NCBI GenBank assembly: GCA_038198445.1
Contig: JBBPZZ010000164.1
Coordinates: 1-27,736, forward strand
Source: JACDDK01 sp038198445
GTDB lineage: Bacteria; Actinomycetota; Rubrobacteria; Rubrobacterales; Rubrobacteraceae
Length of the DNA: 27,736 nt
Direction of reading: 5' to 3'
This document shows, one piece after another, positions 22,601 to 27,736 of the stretch. The notes under the pieces are model-generated. The model searched no databases, was not told where the DNA came from, and was given only the letters and a program-made list of their open reading frames with translations. How positions within the stretch are numbered: the stretch's first letter is position 1; every line of letters begins with the position of its first letter. A program made the position numbers and the translations under genes.

Positions 22601-24522
22601 CCTTCATCGCACAGGGGAACGCAGACCTCGGAGACTATGCCGCCGATGGCGCCCAGGAAGGCGGGGTCCGTACTCACGTCTTCGAGCAATACGGGCCGGC
22701 CCGTGCGCGCCACGCGTCCCATGACGCCCTTATCCGTGGAGACCCGCTCGATCACCTGTCCGTACCCCACCTGATGCTGGAGCACCAACTCTTCGCCCTT
22801 GAGCAAGTAGGCGCTCACCAGCGCGTATCCGTAGGTCCCGGCGATAGCCTCGACGACCGTACGAAAGACCTCGGAGAGCTCCAACTCCCGCGCCAACGCG
22901 GTACGCACTGTATCCAGGAGACTCAACTCCGTCGCCTGACGACGATATCGTCTCTCATTCTCCCGCAGTTCCTCTTCGACGCGCTTGCGTTCGGTGACGT
23001 TTTGATAATGGGCGATAAAGTGATCCGGATTACCGTCTGAATCGCACACCAGAGAGACGTCCGAGATCGCCCACACTACCTGCCCATCCTTACGTAAGTA
23101 GCGCTTCTCAAGGCTCATTACCTCGGCCTCTCCTGAAAGCAGTCGCTCGGTGCGACCTCGGCTATCTTCAAAGTCGTCGGGATGGGTAACTTCGAATGAT
23201 CTCTTAGAGAGCAACTCCTCTTCTGGGTATCCAAGCATCTCACAGAAAGCCTGGTTCACGCGAAGATAGTTGTTGCCAAGGTCGAGTAGCGCCGCACCCG
23301 TGGAAGCGTTCTCGAACGCACTACGAAAACGCTGCTCCGTCTTGAGCATCTCTTCCTCGGATCGCTTGCGCTCGGTGACGTCAAAGATCACCCCATGCCA
23401 GAAATGGTGTTGGCCTTTCTCGTCACGTACCAGCACGGCATCATCCTGAAGCCACACGATCCGGCCGTCTTGGGCCACGACGCGGTACTCCATACTGAAA
23501 CCCTCGTCTGCCTCGGATTTGATTTCCTTGACCCTTACTTGCTGACGGTCATCGGGATGCAGTATCTTGTCCCAGTAGAAAGGGTCTTCTACGCAAATGT
23601 CCCGGGGATAGCCGAGTATCTCTTCGATCTGCGGGCTGTCGTATAACGTGGCGCCCGTTTCGGAGTCCTCGATATAGATAATGGCCGGTACCTGCTCTAT
23701 GAGGGTCCGGTACTTGGCTTCCGTCTCCCGGTATTTCGTTTCCGTCCGCTTGCGCTCGGTGATGTCCTTGTATTGCCAGAGGTGACCCAGGTATTCCGCT
23801 TCGACGAAGATCGGCACGTAATCACGCTCGAATACGCGCCCGTCGGTGAGGAGAAGCTCTTGTCCGGTAACCGTACGCCGTTCATCGAGTATCTCCTCGC
23901 TACGCCGCGCGAAGTCCTCCGGGTCCGCGAATAGTCCCTTGATCTCCCCGGCGAAGTCAGAGCAGTTTGTCCCGACAAGGGCTTGCGGCGAGGCGCTTAT
24001 GCCGAACATCGCGCAAAACTCCTGGTTGACATGCCTGATACGCCGCGAGTCGTCTTCGACGAGAACGCCGGCTTGCAGGTTCTCGATCAGGGTGGTGAGC
24101 CGCGACGTTTCGAAGCGCAATGCTTCTTCCGACTGTCTCCTCTGCGTATCGTCGATTATGACGCCGATCCAGAACCGTTGGTCGCCCGCTTCGTCCAGCG
24201 CCACCGTTGCCTCGTCCCGGACCCACACGACACGCCCATCCTTCGCGAGCTGCCGGTACTCGGCCCTGAAAGGCTCGCCGGTATCCAGGGCGCGGGCGAC
24301 TTCCGCGAGCACGCGCTGGAGGTCTTCGGGGTGGACCATCTCTACCCAGAGTCTAGCCTCGCCGATTAGATCGCTCGGGCTGTAACCCAGCACCGTCTCG
24401 ACCTGCGGGCTCACGTATATCGTACGGTTGGGCTCGCCGAGTCTCTGTATGTAAGTGATCGCGGGTACTCTTTCCACCAGATGGCGGTATCCGTCCCCAT
24501 TTTGCTTGAATAGTTCAGTCAT
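19615..24522 (-). CDS. Multi-PAS/GAF diguanylate cyclase-phosphodiesterase (GGDEF-EAL)
   Basis: A 1635-aa soluble signalling protein; no membrane segment or signal peptide is seen. Order: four PAS domains (about 10-130, 140-260, 270-390, 395-515), a GAF domain (about 530-685), four more PAS (about 690-805, 820-935, 945-1060, 1070-1195), GGDEF (about 1205-1370) and EAL (about 1385-1635). Repeated 'DITERK' linkers mark the PAS ends. GGDEF carries RLGGDEF with the inhibitory RxxD site (RPGD) five residues before it. EAL retains EALVRW, 'DDFGTGYSSL', 'IAEGIET' and QG, so both activities are predicted: making and degrading c-di-GMP. ATG at 24522 is used; a TTG at 24537 is possible. Neither has a clear ribosome site. 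What it senses is unknown. Confidence 0.95.
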   Translation of the reverse strand: MTELFKQNGDGYRHLVERVPAITYIQRLGEPNRTIYVSPQVETVLGYSPSDLIGEARLWVEMVHPEDLQRVLAEVARALDTGEPFRAEYRQLAKDGRVVWVRDEATVALDEAGDQRFWIGVIIDDTQRRQSEEALRFETSRLTTLIENLQAGVLVEDDSRRIRHVNQEFCAMFGISASPQALVGTNCSDFAGEIKGLFADPEDFARRSEEILDERRTVTGQELLLTDGRVFERDYVPIFVEAEYLGHLWQYKDITERKRTETKYRETEAKYRTLIEQVPAIIYIEDSETGATLYDSPQIEEILGYPRDICVEDPFYWDKILHPDDRQQVRVKEIKSEADEGFSMEYRVVAQDGRIVWLQDDAVLVRDEKGQHHFWHGVIFDVTERKRSEEEMLKTEQRFRSAFENASTGAALLDLGNNYLRVNQAFCEMLGYPEEELLSKRSFEVTHPDDFEDSRGRTERLLSGEAEVMSLEKRYLRKDGQVVWAISDVSLVCDSDGNPDHFIAHYQNVTERKRVEEELRENERRYRRQATELSLLDTVRTALARELELSEVFRTVVEAIAGTYGYALVSAYLLKGEELVLQHQVGYGQVIERVSTDKGVMGRVARTGRPVLLEDVSTDPAFLGAIGGIVSEVCVPLCDEGRVVGTLNVESTEGVELTEDDLRLMNALGEHVNIAINRSRLYTRMRESEERYRTLVQYGADIISILEVDGTIRYESPAAERVLGYRPEDMVGTNGFSYLHPDDFERVLELFVEGIETNLPTATEEVRFRAADGSWRYLEMTGVNRLDDPDVEGIIISSHDITERKFAEEALRRNEAGLAEAQRMAQLGNWAWNVKTGEVHWSDETFRIYNYEPQEIVPTFDKLMDMVHPDDKEMVRGRIDAALYEGKPYDFEHRIVRRDGEVRVVHRRAEVVFDEKNEPWRMIGTVHDITERKRAQRALQESEARLRTVVESLGEGLLITDPRDVVLYVNSRLAELTGYTEEEMLGRPAYELLLPPEQWPEMLRRDKERMEGLSERYEVHLRRKDGSFFWAEINATPYREASGEIVGTLGAIADITERRRTEHALAESEERFRQLFEQSVDAVFVHDEKGRLVDCNSQACRLLGYSREELLDLTVWDLSQSMLTEEERAQKRSNGGTLWQNVLAGEPGELAFGHEEVNRRKDGTTFPVEVRVGSVDYGGRRMILASVRDITERKTFEAQLTYQALHDSLTDLPNRALFLDRLKQGLAQTRRHEEVMVAVLFMDLDNFKNVNDSMGHEVGDELLRAVASRVQGCMRPGDTAARLGGDEFAVLLEDVKNIRDAVWIAERIIDGLQAPFNLRGQEVFVTTSIGISLSASGQDRANAMLRDADLAMYKAKEKGKANYEVFDPVMYQQIMERLELERGLRRAIDQDEFVIHYQPKVSLETGRMIGVEALVRWEHPERGLVPPEAFVPVAEETGLIIPIGRWALEEACRQASEWREHHPNDLFQIVSVNVSASQLQLPDLYEDVGSILEKTGLDPGSLTLEITESVVMSEASSNIAMLDELRNLGIKFAIDDFGTGYSSLAYLKRFPVSYLKIDRSFVDELREDPEDTAVVAGMIALAHTLGMQVIAEGIETSEQLRILRELDCDIAQGHYFSEALAREALSDFLAADSQW

Positions 24523-24537
24523 ATCGAACTGAAGCAA

Positions 24538-24972
24538 CCTGTCTGGCCCACCTTACGTCCCGGTATTTTACCTGTTCTGTACGTGTCTGAACATGCATCG
24601 GATTACCCATTTCACGTAATCCAAACACGGTCTCTCCACACTTCATATCGTCACGAAGGCTCAGGAACTTTAATGGGGTGACTTTTCGTGCATTGCGGAC
24701 CACGCCGAACCTCTCGGCGCCAGCGGCGGGCATGATTGCAGATTGCCGACCAAACAGCCGCGGGGACGCCGGGACCAGGCATCCTAAATCCGGGCAGGTT
24801 TCAGAGTGTCCTCAACCGCACGCGGAGCCGAAGGATACCCGCGCGCTCGGCAGGTCGCCGGCGGGGAAGCTCGAACCGTCCGCGCGTCGCAGGCCCGTGG
24901 TAGAGGTAAGGTCGGACGTTGTATTCGACGGAGAGCATCGTCTTCCCATTCGCAAAAGATCCCACTCCAACC
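24538..24972. other. Intergenic region between the c-di-GMP gene and gatD
   Basis: About 435 bp without a convincing gene. Several overlapping short frames on both strands show no family and inconsistent codon choice. It includes a perfect 7-bp hairpin GGATTAC/GTAATCC (24600-24606, 24616-24622) with a 9-base loop, the inverted repeat 24573-24593, the candidate promoter of the downstream gene, and the longer repeat 24904-24978. I found no c-di-GMP riboswitch signature here. Confidence 0.6.
24565..24593 (-). promoter_or_regulatory. Candidate promoter and operator of the c-di-GMP gene
   Basis: On the minus strand TAAAAT (24570-24565) is 17 bp after TGTTCA (24593-24588), a weak sigma-70-type pair, 43 bp before the ATG at 24522. 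The sequence 24573-24593 is an inverted repeat (TGTTC-N11-GAACA) covering the -35 and spacer, so a repressor could act here. Its regulator is not known. Confidence 0.4.
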
Positions 24973-24978
24973 TTACCT
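24904..24978 (-). repeat. Inverted repeat at the end of gatD
   Basis: Arms of 13 nt lie at 24904-24916 and 24966-24978, separated by 49 nt. In RNA from the minus strand they pair fully with a single G-U wobble. The right arm includes the gatD stop codon. There is no U-rich tract after it, so it is more likely an mRNA-end stabiliser or structured 3' end than a terminator, but this is unproven. Confidence 0.5.
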
Positions 24979-25722
24979 TCGACCGGCCACTCGCTTCGAC
25001 ACCGACTCGAACGCGGATCGCTCCACGGCGTCATCGAGAGGTTCGAGGTCGAACGAATCATCCGTCCGCCGGAGGGCGTTCAGGATGAGTTGATCCGTAA
25101 GCCACGGGTTCTTCGGCAGGAGCGAGCCGTGCAGGTACGTCCCATAAGCATTGAGGCGGTGGGCACCTTCGGTGCCATCCTCGCCGTTGTTCCCGTAGCC
25201 GGCGACGATACGTCCCAGAGGCTCCGTGTCGCCCAGATAAGTGCGTCCGCCGTGGTTCTCGAAGCCCACGATCTCCCGCGACTCATCGGTTTCGGGAGCG
25301 CGCACCCGGACCAAAACGTTTCCGATCAAGCGCGCCTCGTCCGGCTTGCGCGGCTCGGTGTGCAGGTCGAAGATCCCAACCCCCGGCAGTTTCTCCCCCT
25401 CGGGCGTCTCGTAGTAGTGACCCATGAGCTGATAGCCGCCGCATACGCCGAGGACCACGCCCCCGTCCTCGACGACGGCCCGCAAATCCGCGCCTTTCGA
25501 TCCCGAGAGGTCGTCCGCAAGCAACGCCTGCTCCCTGTCCTGTCCGCCGCCGAAGAGGAAGATGTCGCAGCCGGTCGGATGAACTTTCTCCCCCAGTCCC
25601 ACGTCCACGACCTCCACCGGGATGCCGCGCCATTCGCAGCGCTTCTTTATGGAGATGACGTTCCCCCGGTCTCCGTAGAGGTTCATCATGTCGGCGTAGA
25701 GGTGGTGGATCGTAAGCCTCAT
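24973..25722 (-). CDS. gatD: Lipid II isoglutaminyl synthase, glutaminase subunit
   Basis: A 249-aa class I glutamine amidotransferase of the CobB/CobQ-like type. It hydrolyses glutamine and passes ammonia to MurT to amidate the D-isoglutamate of lipid II. The nucleophile Cys94 is in 'LGVCGGYQLMG' (same position as in S. aureus GatD, as I recall), and the catalytic His is in 'GTYLHGSLLPKNP' (residue 198). 'YADMMNLYGDRGNVISI' at the N-terminus is a family hallmark. It overlaps murT by 4 bp (ATGA), so the subunits are coupled. The enzyme acts at the inner face of the membrane. Confidence 0.96.
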   Translation of the reverse strand: MRLTIHHLYADMMNLYGDRGNVISIKKRCEWRGIPVEVVDVGLGEKVHPTGCDIFLFGGGQDREQALLADDLSGSKGADLRAVVEDGGVVLGVCGGYQLMGHYYETPEGEKLPGVGIFDLHTEPRKPDEARLIGNVLVRVRAPETDESREIVGFENHGGRTYLGDTEPLGRIVAGYGNNGEDGTEGAHRLNAYGTYLHGSLLPKNPWLTDQLILNALRRTDDSFDLEPLDDAVERSAFESVSKRVAGRR

Positions 25723-27140
25723 TTGTCCTCCCAGAACGGGTGTGTATAGCCAAGCTCGCTAAGGGTCTTCCGGATCTCCAACATCGCCGTGTAGGTCGGC
25801 AGCACGTACAGCGTCTCGCCCGGCGGGGTCGCGTCGAGCGCGGTCTTTATAGCCTTCTCGGGGTCCGGGATAACTTCTCCAACCGGAAGCTCGGCGTACT
25901 TCAGGCGCACGGCCATGTCTCCGGCCCGGATGCCGCTGACCATGAAGGGCGGCAGTCCGTTCGTCCGGCCCTCGGCGCGGGCGTCGGCCAGCATCTCGAA
26001 GTCCACGTCCCACAGCCAGGAGACGTCCCGGCCGTCGGCGTCGTTGTCGTTTATGGCGATCAGGACGTTCCTCGCGTCCGCGCCGGTGACGAAGGTGCGA
26101 AGGATCTCGTTGAACCCCACCGGGTTTTTGATGAGGAGCAGGAATGCTTCCTTCTCCCCCGCCCGCACCCGTTCGACCCGCCCGAACGCCCCGCCGAACT
26201 CCGCCAGACCACGCACGATGTCGTCCAGGCCAACCCCAGCCTCTCCGGCCACGGCGGCGGCGGCGAGCGCGTTGTAGACGTTGTAGAGACCCGGTATTCC
26301 TATCCGGGCTTCCGTCTCGCCGGAAGGAGTAGAAAGAAGGAAACTCGACCCTCGGGCGCCCTCCAGGCGCACCCGGCTCGCCCGGTAATCGAGCTCCGGC
26401 CGGCCGAAATCGCAGTTCCGGCAGTCGTAGACCCCGACGTGTCCCATGTACACGTCCTCGTAGACGAGGGCGGTCCCGCAGGCCGGACAGTCTTTCGAGT
26501 CGGCCACGTGCTGTAGTCGTCCGGTATCGAGACTCGGCTCGTCCACGCCGTAGTAGATGGGGTTATGGGCCTGCCGCCCGAGGCTCGCCACGAGCGGGTC
26601 GTCTGCGTTCAGGATTACTCTGCCGTCCGACGGGAGATCGTCGAAGGCCGAGGCGATGACCTTTCCGGTATAAGCCAGTTCTCCGTAGCGGTCGAGCTGG
26701 TCCCGGAACAGGTTGAGCACCGCGAGCAGCTTCAGGTCCGCCTCGGCGGCCACCTTCGGCACGCTCGCCTCGTCCACCTCGAAGAGCCCCATCTTCGAGG
26801 TGGGCTTCCCGGCGGGGCTCGAATCCGAGACAAGCGCGGCGGTCACGCCGGTCACGAGGTTCGCCCCGGTCGAGTTGTTGACGGCGCTGACTCCCGCCCT
26901 CTGGAGGATTTTCGAGACCATCCGGGTCGTGGTCGTCTTGCCGTTGGTGCCGGTAATGGCCGCCGAGCCGAGTGGGAGCCGCCGCGAGAGCTTGGTGAGG
27001 ACGTTCGGGTCCACCTTCCGGGCCACCACCCCCGGCATCGTCGAGCCGCCGCCGGTCTTGAGCGTCCGGCTCGCGAGTTGCGCCGAACGGGCGGCAAGTA
27101 TCGCCGCCGAGAGGCGCGCCTTTTCGAGAATCGAGTTCAT
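25719..27140 (-). CDS. murT: Lipid II isoglutaminyl synthase, Mur ligase-like subunit
   Basis: A 473-aa Mur-ligase homologue that uses ATP to activate the D-glutamate side carboxyl of lipid II for amidation by GatD-derived ammonia. The P-loop is GTNGKTTT (64-71). A zinc-ribbon-like insertion has Cys218, Cys221, Cys240 and Cys243. 'KNPVGFNEILRTF' and 'NDNDADGRDVSWLWDVDFE' are MurT-specific; the latter holds the conserved catalytic acid region, and the C-terminal DUF1727-type region follows. The ATG at 27140 has no ribosome site; a TATAAT ends 8 bp upstream, so the mRNA is probably leaderless. It starts a two-gene operon with gatD. Confidence 0.96.
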   Translation of the reverse strand: MNSILEKARLSAAILAARSAQLASRTLKTGGGSTMPGVVARKVDPNVLTKLSRRLPLGSAAITGTNGKTTTTRMVSKILQRAGVSAVNNSTGANLVTGVTAALVSDSSPAGKPTSKMGLFEVDEASVPKVAAEADLKLLAVLNLFRDQLDRYGELAYTGKVIASAFDDLPSDGRVILNADDPLVASLGRQAHNPIYYGVDEPSLDTGRLQHVADSKDCPACGTALVYEDVYMGHVGVYDCRNCDFGRPELDYRASRVRLEGARGSSFLLSTPSGETEARIGIPGLYNVYNALAAAAVAGEAGVGLDDIVRGLAEFGGAFGRVERVRAGEKEAFLLLIKNPVGFNEILRTFVTGADARNVLIAINDNDADGRDVSWLWDVDFEMLADARAEGRTNGLPPFMVSGIRAGDMAVRLKYAELPVGEVIPDPEKAIKTALDATPPGETLYVLPTYTAMLEIRKTLSELGYTHPFWEDK

Positions 27141-27148
27141 AGAGCCAG

Positions 27149-27154
27149 ATTATA
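27149..27154 (-). promoter_or_regulatory. -10 element for a leaderless murT-gatD transcript
   Basis: A perfect TATAAT on the minus strand ends 8 bp before the murT ATG, so the transcription start would fall at or within a base or two of the start codon. There is no convincing -35 at 16-18 bp and no Shine-Dalgarno sequence. Confidence 0.6.
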
Positions 27155-27168
27155 TTGGCGCGGGACCT

Positions 27169-27660
27169 TTATCGCTCGTCTTCCCAGTAGTCTGTCTCCT
27201 CCAAACGCCCGACGAGGCCGAGAGCCTTCGACGGGCCGAGAGCCTGTTCCCTGAGCGCCCGGATCAGAACCTTGCCCGAGCGAGGATAGAAGGTCACGTC
27301 GTCCGGGTCGCGTTCGCCGAAGGCCAGATACTCCAGCTCTTCGTCCCTGTCAGCCAGAAAGGTGTGGGAGATGCCCGTGCCTGACGGGTAACAGACAACA
27401 TCACCCGCCTCGACCGGGATGCGTTCTCCGTCCTGAAGCAAGGTTCCGCGGCCTCGCAGGACGTAGAAGATCTCCTCCTCGGCGGTGTGCGCGTGCTCGG
27501 GATAGGACTGGCATCCGGCGTAGACGACTATGTGTTTCAGGCCCACATCTACGCTTCCCGACGCCCGGCCCAGGTCGCGACGCCGGATGCGGCAGCGGCC
27601 TTCGCCCCATTCCTGATCCAGGATGTCTCCCAGGTTGATCATGTTCGATGGACGCTCCAC
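27169..27660 (-). CDS. Cupin-domain protein
   Basis: A 163-aa cupin. The metal-binding motifs are clear: 'PEHAHTAEEEIFYVLRGRG' (two His and a Glu), then 'VEAGDVVCYPSGTGISHTFL' with the last His. I chose the GTG at 27660 because AGGAG is six bases upstream of it; an in-frame ATG at 27642 is the alternative, and a longer form to 27717 would have no ribosome site. It ends 29 bp before murT, with the murT -10 in between. The role is unknown: single cupins of this layout include sugar isomerases, sugar-binding proteins and dioxygenases. Confidence 0.86.
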   Translation of the reverse strand: MERPSNMINLGDILDQEWGEGRCRIRRRDLGRASGSVDVGLKHIVVYAGCQSYPEHAHTAEEEIFYVLRGRGTLLQDGERIPVEAGDVVCYPSGTGISHTFLADRDEELEYLAFGERDPDDVTFYPRSGKVLIRALREQALGPSKALGLVGRLEETDYWEDER

Positions 27661-27736
27661 GCCACTCTCCTTTCCTGGACACCACACCGATACTACATCG
27701 CCGGACGGGGCTTCCAAAACCTGGCCGTTCTTCCAG

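Noticed and set aside
24538..24972. A c-di-GMP riboswitch upstream of the GGDEF-EAL gene
   Set aside because: I looked for the conserved GEMM-type motifs on the minus strand and did not find them.
24801..25061. 86-codon minus-strand frame crossing the gatD end
   Set aside because: It overlaps gatD out of frame, then runs through the inverted repeat; no ribosome site, no family, low support for coding.

Overview
This window is GC-rich bacterial chromosome with dense genes, ATGA/GTGA stop-start overlaps and clear GGAGG-type ribosome sites. The adjacent MurT/GatD pair (lipid II isoglutaminyl synthase) points to a Gram-positive lineage. High GC, together with frequent ATA isoleucine codons and some apparently leaderless starts, suggests a deep-branching actinobacterium, perhaps Rubrobacter-like. 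That placement is inference. I see no rRNA, tRNA, CRISPR array, insertion sequence or phage gene.

Most of the window (about 1.1-19.6 kb) is a sugar and sugar-acid catabolic region built from several transcription units. The first runs leftward: a LacI-family regulator, an L-fucose/L-arabinose isomerase-family protein, a possible 77-codon gene, then the ATPase, permease and lipoprotein binding protein of a ribose-type ABC importer. It ends at an intrinsic terminator (1111-1144). Its promoter (TTGACT-17-TACAGT) has a perfect LacI-type palindrome, GAAATCGATTTC, over the predicted transcription start. Diverging from it is a rightward unit: an SGNH hydrolase, a solute-binding-like protein with no signal peptide, and an aldo/keto reductase of the L-fucose/D-threo-aldose dehydrogenase type.

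Next come an SDR oxidoreductase, a two-TM protein with a possible winged helix, and a small cupin. A leftward unit follows: zinc alcohol dehydrogenase, SDR, and a D-xylonate/L-arabinonate-type IlvD/Edd dehydratase. A second cupin and a rightward unit share a divergent promoter; the rightward unit holds an SDR resembling 2-keto-3-deoxy-L-fuconate dehydrogenase, a SAM methyltransferase, an L-fuconate dehydratase with all catalytic residues, and an SDR lacking the catalytic tyrosine. Together these genes can be read as uptake and oxidative (non-phosphorylative) breakdown of L-fucose or a related 6-deoxy/aldonic sugar: aldose to lactone to aldonate to 2-keto-3-deoxy acid to diketo acid. No recognised lactonase, kinase, aldolase or final hydrolase is present, so the assignment is incomplete.

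The right third holds a 1635-residue soluble c-di-GMP protein (8 PAS, 1 GAF, GGDEF, EAL), a roughly 450-bp non-coding stretch with inverted repeats, the overlapping murT-gatD pair with an apparently leaderless murT start, and a cupin at the edge. The left edge cuts a gene that may be LarA/DUF2088-like.
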